DNA from: Gemmatimonadaceae bacterium
GTDB lineage: Bacteria; Gemmatimonadota; Gemmatimonadetes; Gemmatimonadales; Gemmatimonadaceae
DNA: 37,323 bases
Assembly (NCBI GenBank): GCA_030835125.1
Contig: JAUQWM010000055.1
Location: forward strand, 1 to 37,323
Direction of reading: 5' to 3'
Below are positions 27,366 to 35,503 of the stretch, piece by piece. Below the pieces are notes generated by a model. It saw nothing but the letters and a program-made list of their open reading frames with translations, did no database searches and was not told the DNA's origin. Position 1 is the first letter of the stretch; each line of letters begins with the position of its first letter. The position numbers were made by a program, and so were the translations under genes.

Positions 27366-28619
27366 CTACTCATGGCGGATGGCCTCCAGCGGGTACAGCC
27401 GCGCCGCCTGCTGTGACGGGTAGAGCGTGGCCAGCGCCGCGATCACGATGCTGGCCGCGATCGTCAGCAGGATGTCGGACGGCTCGTTGAACGCCGGCAG
27501 GTGGTCGATGAAGTAGATCTGCGGGTCGAGCGGGATGAGCTTGCGGGCGCCGATGAGGGTTGAGAGGACCAGCCCCACCGTCACGCCTAACGCGGTCCCC
27601 ACCACCCCGATCACCAGCCCCTGGAGGAAGAAGATCCGCTTGATCGACGACGCCCGCATGCCCATCGCCTTGAGGATCCCGATCTCGCGCGTCTTGTCGG
27701 CCACCACCATCGTCAGGTTGCTCACGATATTGAACGCCGCCACCACGATGATCAGCCCGAGGATGACCCCCATCCCGAGCTTCTCCAGCTTGAGCGCCTG
27801 GAACAACGAGCTGTTCTGCTCCTGCCAGTCGACCGCGCGGTACGGAGTGCCCAGCTCCTGCTCGAGGCGGTCGCCGACCTCCGACGCGGTCCAGCGGCTG
27901 CTGGTCTTCACCTCGATCCCGGTGACGGCACCGCCCAGGCGCGCCAGTTCCCGGGCGGCGTCGATGGCGACGAAGACGTAATTGTCGTCGTACTCGTACA
28001 TCCCGGTCTCGAAGATCCCCGTGACCTGGAAATCCATCGTGAGGGGAAGCACGGTCCCGGTGGAGGCCGAAATGTCCTCCGGCGAGACGGTCATCAGCGT
28101 CAGCGTGTCCCCCAGGACGACGCCGAGGCGATTGGCGAGCAGCTCGCCCACCACCACGCCGCGCGTCAGCCCGTCGGAGGAGGCAAACCGGAAGTCGCCC
28201 TGCACCGCGCGCTGCCGGATGGTCGTCACCTCGGCCACGCCACGACCCTGCGGTTCGATGCCGGAGATGAACGCCGCGTCAGGCAGGTTCTTCCCCGAGC
28301 GCACCAGTCCCTTGGTATGCACCCACGGCGCCGCCGCGACCACGTTCTCCGTCGCCTGCACCTTGGCCAGCGTGGCCCGCCAGTCGGGCATGTTCATTTC
28401 CGACCCGAACGTCAGCAGCCGCAGGTCCGGGCTGCCGATCAGGATCTTCTCGCGCAGGTCGCGCTGCAGGCCGTTCATCACGGCCATCACGACCACCAGC
28501 GCGCTGACGCCCACCACCACCCCGCCGATCGCGATCAGGCTGATGAACGACAGCAGTCGCGACCCGCGCCGCGCGCGCAGGTAGCGCATGGCGATGGTCA
28601 TCTCGAGGGATTGGCTCAT
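27366..28619 (-). CDS. LolC/LolE-family lipoprotein-release permease
   Basis: A 417-residue inner-membrane permease. It has an N-terminal cytoplasmic start (EMTIAMRYLRARRGSRLLSFISLIAIGGVVVGVSALVVVMAVMNGL), one membrane helix at about 22-48, a large periplasmic domain to about 265, and three more helices near 275-300, 315-350 and 375-400. This FtsX-like plan matches LolC/E. Only one such gene is present beside lolD, so it may act as a homodimer (LolF-like) or pair with a distant copy. The ATG overlaps the lysS stop (ATGA). A 102-base gap to lolD holds no clear signal. Confidence 0.9.
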   Translation of the reverse strand: MSQSLEMTIAMRYLRARRGSRLLSFISLIAIGGVVVGVSALVVVMAVMNGLQRDLREKILIGSPDLRLLTFGSEMNMPDWRATLAKVQATENVVAAAPWVHTKGLVRSGKNLPDAAFISGIEPQGRGVAEVTTIRQRAVQGDFRFASSDGLTRGVVVGELLANRLGVVLGDTLTLMTVSPEDISASTGTVLPLTMDFQVTGIFETGMYEYDDNYVFVAIDAARELARLGGAVTGIEVKTSSRWTASEVGDRLEQELGTPYRAVDWQEQNSSLFQALKLEKLGMGVILGLIIVVAAFNIVSNLTMVVADKTREIGILKAMGMRASSIKRIFFLQGLVIGVVGTALGVTVGLVLSTLIGARKLIPLDPQIYFIDHLPAFNEPSDILLTIAASIVIAALATLYPSQQAARLYPLEAIRHE

Positions 28620-30151
28620 TCGGGCCTCATGGTCGGGAACAGGATGACGTCCCGGATGTTCGCGGCGTCGGTCAGGTACATGAACAGCCGGTCGATGCCG
28701 ATTCCTACACCGCCCATCGGCGGCATGCCGTACTCCATCGCACGAAGGTAGTCCTCGTCGACCCCGACGGCCTCCTCGTCCCCGGCGGCCTTGAGGCGGG
28801 CCTGTGCTTCCAGCCGGGCCCGCTGGTCGATCGGATCGTTGAGCTCGCTGAAGGCATTCGCCACCTCCTTCCCACGGGCGAACAGCTCGAAGCGTTCGGT
28901 CAGCTCCGGGTTGCCCCGCTTCGGCTTGGCGAGTGGCGACAGCTCCTTCGGGTAGTCGATGACGAACGTCGGGTCCTCGATCCGGCACTCCACCAGCGCC
29001 TGGAAGACCTCGTCGAGCAGCTTCGGGCGGCTCAGGTCAGCGACGCCGTGCACGCCCACGCGCTCGGCCACCCCACGCAGTCCCGGCGTGTCGAGCGCCA
29101 TCACCTCGACGCCGGCCGCGGCGTGCAGCGACGGCACCCACTCGACGCGGGGGAACGGCGGCCGCAGGACCGGCATGGCCGGATGGGACTCGTCAGGCAG
29201 CACCGACCGCTCCGCGGCCGGAATGCGCTCCGGCGCGAGGACGTCGCGCACCGCGTCCGACGCCGCGACCAGGAGCTGCTCCACGCGCGACATCATCACG
29301 CCGTAGTCGGCCCACGCCTCGTAGAACTCGAGCATCGTGAACTCGGGATTGTGCGTGCGGTCGATCCCCTCGTTCCGGAAGTCGTGCCCGACCTCGTACA
29401 CGCGCTCGAGTCCCCCCACCACCAGGCGCTTGAGGTACAGCTCGTCGGCGATGCGCAGGTACAGCGGCATGTCGAGCGTGTTGTGGTGCGTCAGGAACGG
29501 CCGCGCGGCGGCGCCGCCGTACTGCGGCTGCAGCACCGGGGTCTCGACCTCGAGGTATCCCAGCCCGTCCAGCTGGCGCCGGATCGCGCTGATCATCCGC
29601 GACCGCGCGACGAAGCGGCGGCGGACCTCGGGGTGCACGGCCAGGTCGGCATACCGTTGCCGGTAGCGCTGCTCGGGATCGGCGAAGCCGGAATGCCTGA
29701 CGAGTCGGTCGTCCTGCCGCTCCTCCTTGCCGAACGGCAAGGGGCGCAGCGACTTCGCCAGCAGCGTCACCGACTCGACGCGGATCGTCGTCTCGCCGGT
29801 CCGCGTGCGAAAGAGCGGCCCGGAGACGCCAATCACGTCCCCCAGGTCGAGCAGGTCCACCAGGGTGAACACCTGGTCGCCGAGGTCGTCACGGCGGAAG
29901 TAGAGCTGGATGCGCGACCATTGGTCGGCGAGGTGGCCGAAGACCGTCTTGCCGTGCGGACGCCAGGCGACGAGCCGTCCGGCCACCCGGACGACCGGTC
30001 CCTCCTCGGCGCCCTCGGCGAGGGCACGCAGGGCGGATCCCGCGTCGTGCGTCACGTCGAAGCCGTAGGCAAACGGCGCGATGCCGGCCGCCTCGAGCGC
30101 GGCGAGTTTCTCCCGCCGCGCCTTCATGACGAAGTTGAGGTCCTCGCTCAC
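28616..30151 (-). CDS. lysS: Lysyl-tRNA synthetase, class II
   Basis: A 511-residue class II synthetase that charges tRNA-Lys. An N-terminal OB-fold for the anticodon covers about residues 50-160 (VRVAGRLVAWRPHGKTVFGHL). Motif 1 lies near FLEVETPVLQPQYGGAAARPF (about 200), motif 2 is YEVGHDFRNEGIDRTHNPEFTMLEFYEAW (about 250-280) and motif 3 is GVGIGIDRLFM close to the end. The ATG overlaps the prfB stop (ATGA); prfB-lysS adjacency is also seen in E. coli and many other bacteria. Confidence 0.95.
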   Translation of the reverse strand: MSEDLNFVMKARREKLAALEAAGIAPFAYGFDVTHDAGSALRALAEGAEEGPVVRVAGRLVAWRPHGKTVFGHLADQWSRIQLYFRRDDLGDQVFTLVDLLDLGDVIGVSGPLFRTRTGETTIRVESVTLLAKSLRPLPFGKEERQDDRLVRHSGFADPEQRYRQRYADLAVHPEVRRRFVARSRMISAIRRQLDGLGYLEVETPVLQPQYGGAAARPFLTHHNTLDMPLYLRIADELYLKRLVVGGLERVYEVGHDFRNEGIDRTHNPEFTMLEFYEAWADYGVMMSRVEQLLVAASDAVRDVLAPERIPAAERSVLPDESHPAMPVLRPPFPRVEWVPSLHAAAGVEVMALDTPGLRGVAERVGVHGVADLSRPKLLDEVFQALVECRIEDPTFVIDYPKELSPLAKPKRGNPELTERFELFARGKEVANAFSELNDPIDQRARLEAQARLKAAGDEEAVGVDEDYLRAMEYGMPPMGGVGIGIDRLFMYLTDAANIRDVILFPTMRPE

Positions 30152-31267
30152 GCCGCCTCCGCGCCGCCGGCCCCGAAGCGCTTCAGGTACGCCTCGATGA
30201 ACTCGTCGATGTCGCCGTCCATCACGCGCTGCACGTCCGGGATCTTCAGTTCCGTCCGGTGGTCGTTCACCATCGTGTATGGCTGGAACACGTAGCTCCG
30301 GATCTGGCTGCCGAACGTCACGTCCTGCTTGGTGGCGTCGAGCTTGGCCTTGGCCGCGGCCTGCTTGTCCGCCTCGCGCTGGTAGAGCTTGTTCTTCAAC
30401 TGCTTCATCGCGGTCGCCTTGTTCTTGAACTGCGACCGCTCCTGCTGCGACGACACGACGATGCCGGACGGGATGTGGGTGAGCCGCACCGCGGAACTCG
30501 TCTTGTTGACGTGCTGGCCGCCCGCGCCGCTGGCGCGGAAGACGTCCATCCGGATGTCCTCGTCCCGGATCTCGATGTTGATCTCCTCATCGACCACGGG
30601 ATAGACGAAGACGGAGGCGAACGAGGTGTGGCGCCGCGCGTTGGAGTCGAAGGGCGAGATGCGGACGAGGCGGTGGACCCCCGTTTCGGGGCGGAGGAAG
30701 CCGAAGGCCGACTGGCCGGAGATCTCGAGGACGGCGCCCTTGATGCCGGCCTCCTCGCCCTCGCTCAGGTCGAGGATATCGACGTGGTAGCCGTGGCGCT
30801 CGGCCCAGCGCGTGTACATCCGCATGAGCATCTCGGCCCAGTCCATGGCCTCGGTCCCGCCGGCGCCAGCCGCGATCTCGATCTGCGCATTGCGCCAGTC
30901 GTCGGGTCCCCGCAGGAGCGTGCGCAACTCGAACGCCCGCACGTCGGTTTCGAGCGACCGCACCTCGGCGTCGAGTTCCGCCTCCATCGCCGTATCCGGC
31001 TCGGCAGTCAGCATCTCATCCAGCTCCCGTGCGCTCCGCACCCGGGCCGCCAGCTTCCCGAAGGGTTCGACCCAGCCCTTCAGTCCCTTGACGCGCTGGA
31101 CCACGCCCCGGGCGGTTTCCTGGTTCCCCCAGAACGCCGCGTCGGCCATGCGCTCCTCGAGCGCGCGCAACTCCTCCTGGAGGCGCGCGAGGTCAAAGAT
31201 GCCTCCTGAGCTCCTCGAGCCTCTCGTCCAGGGTACCTAACGATCGGCCGCGGTCCGATTCTGCCAT
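30148..31267 (-). CDS. prfB: Peptide chain release factor 2, read by +1 frameshift
   Basis: RF2 releases proteins at UGA and UAA. The main frame has no proper start: its first possible codon is a TTG at 31170 that would drop the first coiled coil. A 24-codon zero frame from the ATG at 31267 (MAESDRGRSLGTLDERLEEL...) ends at TGA 31193-31195. A +1 slip on CTT just before it gives ...RRHLDLARLQEELRALEERM and joins the main frame. The product is about 372 residues, close to E. coli RF2 (365). The main body has AAGAGGTEAMDWAEML, the RF2-type specificity tripeptide in ISPFDSNARRHTSF, and the catalytic GGQ in ASGAGGQHVNKT. The coding span is 31267-31196 joined to 31194-30148. Confidence 0.95.
31192..31207 (-). 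promoter_or_regulatory. Programmed +1 frameshift site of prfB
   Basis: The minus strand reads AGGAGG-CAT-CTT-TGA-C. A Shine-Dalgarno-like AGGAGG sits 3 bases before the slippery CTT, followed by the poor UGA-C stop context. This is nearly base for base the E. coli prfB site (AGGGGG-TAT-CTT-TGA-C). Low RF2 makes ribosomes pause at UGA and shift, so RF2 controls its own synthesis. Confidence 0.95.
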
Positions 31268-31347
31268 GGGGAACCTGTGTCCGGGTGTGCGAAGAGCCGT
31301 TGCCCGGGAGGGAACGGCTCGCCGTGAGTCCAGCGTGGTTATGCAGC

Positions 31348-31353
31348 AGTATA
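31348..31353 (-). promoter_or_regulatory. Possible prfB promoter -10 box
   Basis: TATACT on the minus strand lies 80 bases before the prfB ATG. At 17 bases further upstream is TGGATG, a poor -35. The leader so defined holds an 8-bp stem (31294-31301 with 31313-31320). That stem could alternatively be a weak terminator for the zinc-ribbon gene that ends at 31382. Confidence 0.35.
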
Positions 31354-31381
31354 GCGCCGCCGGTTCCCCGCATCCACCCCG

Positions 31382-32392
31382 CTAGAAGATCTTCCGGCCC
31401 CCCGCGAGCACGTCGTTCAGCGCCTCCTGGAAGTGCGCGGTCGACTCGGCGAACTCGCGGCCGACCTGCTCGACGTACTCCTCGTAGCTCTTCTTGATCT
31501 CGTCGCGAAACAGCTGCTTCAGGGTGCCGGCCTGCAGGCCTTCCTCGCGGCGGGACGGGTGATACGCCACCATGTCGGAGACGAGGGCTCGCGCCAGGCG
31601 ACGGGCCTTCTGGTTCGGGTCGTTCGCGAGGAACGGGTTGATCGGGCGCCGCTGCCCGGATGGCACGGCGGCGGGCGCGGGCGCGGGGGTCGACGTGGTC
31701 GAGAAGGCCGCCGTCAGGTCAGGTGCGGCGGTGAACGCCGGCGCGAGCGCGGCGGCCCGCGGTTCCGGTGGCGTTGGCGGCACGGCTGCGGGTGCCGGTG
31801 CCTCGGGAATCCGCGTCCGCGACGGCGGCGTCAATGGCGCGCCGAACGACGGTGGCGGGAACCCGGACAAGGGCGGATCCACTTGCCCCAGCGCGTCATG
31901 ACGGTCCACAACCGGCGTGGGGTTCGCTGCCCGGTGTGGTGTGCTCGGCACCGGCGGCTCCACCGGCGCGGGAGCGGCATGGCGCGGCGTGAAGGGCGGA
32001 GTGCGGGGCCGTGTGGAGGTCGCGGCGCTTACGGGGGGAGCAGCGGACGCCGGGGCCGGAGGAGCGGTGGCCGCTGCGCGGGCCGGTACCACGGGCGCCG
32101 GCGGGCGCGACTCGGCGACTCGCGGCATCGGTGGCGGCCATGCGGCCGTAGCGGCGCCGGCGCCCGTCCGCGCCCCCGCGAGCACCGGCTTGACGCCCGA
32201 CGGCGTGGAGCCGGCGTGGGCCGGCGTTGGCTGCCGCCGGGTCGTGGGAGCAATCTCGTCTCCCCACTGAACGGCGGCCCCGACGGGGATCAGCCCGCCG
32301 CACACCGAGCATCGAGCGCGCATCGAGACGCTGGTGATCTTGGCCGGGTCCAGCCTGAACACCGAGCGGCACTCGGGACAGGAAACGTTCAT
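31382..32392 (-). CDS. MJ0042-type zinc-ribbon protein with Pro/Ala-rich linker
   Basis: A 336-residue protein of unknown role. Residues 1-35 form a zinc ribbon of MJ0042 type (Cys5, Cys8, Cys28, Cys31; MNVSCPECRSVFRLDPAKI). About residues 45-245 are a low-complexity Pro/Ala/Thr/Val region, probably disordered. The last 90 residues are a charged helical domain (NPNQKARRLARALVSDMVAYHPSRREEGLQAGTLKQLFRDEIKKSYEEYV), which I do not recognise as a named family, although similar tails occur behind MJ0042 ribbons in other soil bacteria. Its ATG overlaps the stop of the GGDDF protein (ATGA), so the two are coupled and may work together. Confidence 0.8.
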   Translation of the reverse strand: MNVSCPECRSVFRLDPAKITSVSMRARCSVCGGLIPVGAAVQWGDEIAPTTRRQPTPAHAGSTPSGVKPVLAGARTGAGAATAAWPPPMPRVAESRPPAPVVPARAAATAPPAPASAAPPVSAATSTRPRTPPFTPRHAAPAPVEPPVPSTPHRAANPTPVVDRHDALGQVDPPLSGFPPPSFGAPLTPPSRTRIPEAPAPAAVPPTPPEPRAAALAPAFTAAPDLTAAFSTTSTPAPAPAAVPSGQRRPINPFLANDPNQKARRLARALVSDMVAYHPSRREEGLQAGTLKQLFRDEIKKSYEEYVEQVGREFAESTAHFQEALNDVLAGGRKIF

Positions 32393-33384
32393 CGATATCG
32401 CAGGCTGGGAGGTGTCTGGAGTCCGGCGCGAGGGGCGTCCGGGGTCACCGGTTCCGCCCTCCGATCCACCGAGAATACCGAGCCATTCAATGACTTCGCG
32501 TATGCCTTCATTTCAGTCGCCAGCTCACTGACATGCCAGGCGGACGTGAATCGCCGCCGCTCGTTGGTCACGACGCCTATCGAGAGTGTCATGAGGGGAA
32601 CCCGGTGCAACTGGCCTCGCCGGTCCTTCCCGAAGAAGTACCCGGCTCGCCGATCCGCTTCAGAGTACTGCACGGGCACCAGCAGGTCGAACACCTCGAC
32701 GATCTCCGAGCAGACCGCCTGCACCGCGCCCGCTGGAATGATGTAGATGAAGTCGTCCCCGCCGATGTGACCGACGAACCCCCCTTCACCGCACAGGCCT
32801 TTGACGACGTCGTGCAGTATGCGGGCCAGCACGCGGATCACACGATCGCCTTCGTGATACCCGTACCGGTCATTGAACTCCTTGAAGTGATCCAGGTCCG
32901 CATAGCATACCGCGAACGGTGCGTCGGTCGCCATGCGTGACGTGATGCATGCCTCGATCACGTCCGTCCCGGGGAGCCGCGTCGACGGGTGGACATGGAC
33001 GTCCCGGTCAGACCTCGCCAGGGTCGCGTTCAGGCGGCTCACGGCCTCCGCCGGAGGGGTTTGTTCGGTGAGCACCTCGTCGGCACCGAAGGCGAAGGCC
33101 CGTTCCATGTCGCCGCTCGCGAAACGGCACAGCACCACGGTCGGGACCACCGCCGAATAGGAGTCCGACTTCACCCGCCGGCACGCCTGCTCCGCCAGCT
33201 CCATGCCGTCCCGCGCATCGATGACCAGGATGCGTGGCCTCCCCCGGAGGCAACGCGCCATGAGCGCATCGGGATCCCGCACCAGCTCGCGGGGAATCCC
33301 CGCCGATCCCAACCACGCCTCGACCGCCTCCAGCAGGGAGGAACCATCCGGCGTCAGGAGGACTGCTGGAGGCGTCGTTGGCAT
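32389..33384 (-). CDS. Degenerate receiver plus GGDDF cyclase-like protein
   Basis: A 331-residue two-domain protein. Residues 1-125 have a CheY-like layout with Asp56 in ILVIDARDG at the phosphorylation position. The usual acidic pair is reduced to one Asp (LLTPDG) and the conserved Lys near the end is Glu (VLTEQTP), so normal phosphotransfer is doubtful. Residues about 135-310 are a GGDEF domain with YADLDHFKEFNDRYGYHEGD intact for GTP and metal. The signature, however, reads GGDDF (208-212), and the RxxD inhibitory site upstream is absent (GEGG). It could be a weakly active diguanylate cyclase or a sensor of GTP or c-di-GMP. The 101-base gap upstream holds TTGACA (33472-33477) but no matching -10. 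Confidence 0.85.
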   Translation of the reverse strand: MPTTPPAVLLTPDGSSLLEAVEAWLGSAGIPRELVRDPDALMARCLRGRPRILVIDARDGMELAEQACRRVKSDSYSAVVPTVVLCRFASGDMERAFAFGADEVLTEQTPPAEAVSRLNATLARSDRDVHVHPSTRLPGTDVIEACITSRMATDAPFAVCYADLDHFKEFNDRYGYHEGDRVIRVLARILHDVVKGLCGEGGFVGHIGGDDFIYIIPAGAVQAVCSEIVEVFDLLVPVQYSEADRRAGYFFGKDRRGQLHRVPLMTLSIGVVTNERRRFTSAWHVSELATEMKAYAKSLNGSVFSVDRRAEPVTPDAPRAGLQTPPSLRYR

Positions 33385-33485
33385 TGATGCCCTAAATCAC
33401 CAGAATGGAATGAGTTGCCGAGACAACTTAAAGCACAACATCAGGAGCGCGACGCAGTCAACCCGCTCAACTGTCAACTACGGCA

Positions 33486-34358
33486 TCAGTTGGCGGGACG
33501 CAACCTGTGGAGTGGAATCGATCCCACGACCGCGAAGCCATCGGAATCGGGACGGCGACGGAGACGGACCGTGATGTACGCGTCAACGGTGCTGAGCACA
33601 TGATTGGCGATGATGACGCCGAGATCCTGCATGGCCAGCCTGTTGGCGTCGTTGCTTTGCCGGATCAGGGAACGGAAGGCCGCATACTGGTCCGGGGCTC
33701 CGGTCCAGGACCAGCGAAACAACTGATCGTACGCTCGGGCCCGGTAGAAGGCCACGGCCCGCTCCCACGCCGCGGATTCGGGCGCAGGCGGTTCCGAAGG
33801 GTCCTCCCAGTAGGTGCGACGGGCCAGCAGCCACACGGCCCCGTTGAACGTGGTGCTGTCCGTCTCCGGCTCGATGGCACCGCCGGCAATGAGGTCGTAC
33901 CGACCGGCCTCCAGGTAATGCGTCATGTGTTCGTAGTACTCGAAGTCGCCATTCGGGCGCAGCGACGAGAACGGCGATCGCGCCACCCGGGCCGCGAGGT
34001 CGCGATACCCGTCCCGCCGGTCGCGATAGCTGATGCCGTGCCGCACATACTGGGACCACGCAAACGCCTCGACGGCCAGGTATGGAAGCGCGCGATTCAC
34101 CGTGAGCATCGCCTGGCCGCTGCCCGGCAGGATCGCCGACGCCACGATCGACCAGACCGATGCCGGCGCGCCTTCGGTGCCGGCGACGGCGGACTGCATC
34201 CACGTACGCGCGACGCCACACGGCTGCTCGTCAGGCGCGTGACACGACTGGGGCGACGGCCCTGGTGATGCGGCCACGCGTTCGCGACGTTGCGCGCCCA
34301 GGGGTGACGGGCCGGCCAGCGCGGCAAGCGTGAGCCACACCGCCAGCGCGCGCGCCAT
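33486..34358 (-). CDS. Exported protein of unknown function with LPGSGQ motif
   Basis: A 290-residue protein with a Sec signal peptide (MARALAVWLTLAALAGPSPLGAQ). A membrane-like segment near residues 68-100 contains SIVASAILPGSGQAMLTVNRALPYLAVEAFAW; the LPGxGQ turn is seen in DUF5683-like envelope proteins, to which I assign it only loosely. The rest is rich in Tyr, Arg and Trp (YYEHMTHYLEAGRYD, WSWTGAPDQYAAFR) and ends in a basic segment, VRLRRRPDSDG. The ATG is one base after the porV-like stop, so both are probably made together and may act in the same outer-membrane process. Confidence 0.75.
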   Translation of the reverse strand: MARALAVWLTLAALAGPSPLGAQRRERVAASPGPSPQSCHAPDEQPCGVARTWMQSAVAGTEGAPASVWSIVASAILPGSGQAMLTVNRALPYLAVEAFAWSQYVRHGISYRDRRDGYRDLAARVARSPFSSLRPNGDFEYYEHMTHYLEAGRYDLIAGGAIEPETDSTTFNGAVWLLARRTYWEDPSEPPAPESAAWERAVAFYRARAYDQLFRWSWTGAPDQYAAFRSLIRQSNDANRLAMQDLGVIIANHVLSTVDAYITVRLRRRPDSDGFAVVGSIPLHRLRPAN

Positions 34359-34359
34359 G

Positions 34360-35355
34360 TCAGAACGCGAAGCGAACCGAAAGGAACGTCGGCGCCTGCC
34401 CGGCGTCGGCGGAGAAGCCGGTGAACACGCGGGCCAGATCGAGGACCAGGTTACTCCGCGAGAATCCCAGTCCCAGCGTCGGCCCCCCCGCCTCCGTGCC
34501 CGCCGCCTCGAAGACGTAGCCTCCGCGCACGAAGGCGCGCTTCTGCCAGGCGAACTCGGCGCCGAGGCGCGGCAACGGCCGGCTGATGTTCAGGCCATCC
34601 ACCAGGTCTGCCGAGAGGTTCAGTTCGGCGTCGTCCCGGTAGCGCTCGGGGAGCGGGTAGTGATACAGCACGCCGAGTTGCACCCGCGTCGGCAGCGGAT
34701 CGGCCTGGGGACTGTCCTGGACCTGCAGCGCGAGTCCCATGTTCCGGATGCTGGCGCCGAGCACGATGCGTCGCGCCCCGCCGAGTTCCACCTGCGTCCC
34801 CGCGTCGATGGCAAAGGTCTGTGCCACCTCGTTAGGGAAGTCACAGGGTCCGGTGCAGTCCACCCGCATCTGCACCACCTTGAACGCCACGCCGGCGCTG
34901 CCACGGTTGCCGACGGGGGCGGCGTATGAAGCCGACAGGACGAACGAGCGGGTGAGCACGGTGCCGGTGGGCGGCACGTCGGGGTCGACGGTGTTCTCCT
35001 GTTCGCCGAAGTTCTGCAGGTCGGCCGCGATGGCAAAGACGCCCAGCAACGCCGACGGGACGATGAGCGTGATGGCGTCGCCGGTGGCGAAGAAGTCCTG
35101 CGAGTGGTGGATCGAGACCTCGCGAGCGCTGGCGGAGGCGAGCGAGGCGGGGTTCCACCACAGGCCTTCGGAGCCGTCGCGCCGCGCGACCACGGCCTGT
35201 CCCAGCCCAACGGCCCGGGCGCCAACCGGTCGGAGGAGGAACGCCCCACCTTCGCTCCCGACGTTCCCCTGCGCCGCGGCCTGGGCGGTTCCAATCGAGG
35301 CGAGCACCGCGACGCCCAGCGCTGCCGCGGTGCGGCTAGGCCGGCGTCGCTTCAT
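34360..35355 (-). CDS. PorV/PorQ-family outer membrane barrel
   Basis: A 331-residue FadL-like beta-barrel protein. The ATG at 35355 opens a signal peptide (MKRRRPSRTAAALGVAVLASIGTAQAAAQ); a TTG just before it is also possible. The mature N-terminus has the family hallmark GARAVGLGQAVVARRDGSEGLWWNPASLA. Alternating hydrophobic strands follow to the C-terminal Phe (FLSVRFAF), as expected for BamA substrates. In Bacteroidota PorV shuttles type 9 secretion cargo. No other type 9 gene is in the window, so that role should not be assumed. Its start lies 20 bases inside the Trm112-family gene. Confidence 0.82.
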   Translation of the reverse strand: MKRRRPSRTAAALGVAVLASIGTAQAAAQGNVGSEGGAFLLRPVGARAVGLGQAVVARRDGSEGLWWNPASLASASAREVSIHHSQDFFATGDAITLIVPSALLGVFAIAADLQNFGEQENTVDPDVPPTGTVLTRSFVLSASYAAPVGNRGSAGVAFKVVQMRVDCTGPCDFPNEVAQTFAIDAGTQVELGGARRIVLGASIRNMGLALQVQDSPQADPLPTRVQLGVLYHYPLPERYRDDAELNLSADLVDGLNISRPLPRLGAEFAWQKRAFVRGGYVFEAAGTEAGGPTLGLGFSRSNLVLDLARVFTGFSADAGQAPTFLSVRFAF

Positions 35356-35503
35356 CAATGAGCATGATGGGGATGCCGTCGCGGATTTCGTAGGCGAGCT
35401 GGCACGCCCTGCACACGAGGCGCGACCGGCCCGGCTCGTACTCGACCGCTCCCTTGCACTTCGGGCACCGCAGGACCTCCAGCAGGCGCGGTGAGAGAGT
35501 CAT
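35336..35503 (-). CDS. Trm112/YcaR-family small zinc protein
   Basis: A 55-residue protein, MTLSPRLLEVLRCPKCKGAV... ending IRDGIPIMLIDEATPA. Two CxxC pairs (Cys13/Cys16, Cys31/Cys34) and the IRDGIPIML tail match the Trm112/UPF0434 family throughout. Members bind and stabilise SAM methyltransferases in eukaryotes and archaea; bacterial partners are less clear. The ATG overlaps the era stop as ATGA. The stop lies 20 bases inside the PorV-like gene, so era, this gene and the barrel are one overlapping chain. Confidence 0.92.
   Translation of the reverse strand: MTLSPRLLEVLRCPKCKGAVEYEPGRSRLVCRACQLAYEIRDGIPIMLIDEATPA

Noticed and set aside
31168-31170. TTG as the prfB start
   Set aside because: The classical frameshift signal upstream joins an ATG-started zero frame to the same protein and restores the full RF2 length.
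33412-33428. A small inverted repeat (AGTTG-N6-CAACT) and TTGACA at 33472-33477 before the GGDDF gene
   Set aside because: The repeat is only 5 bp per arm and no -10 lies at a proper distance from TTGACA, so neither promoter nor operator can be supported.
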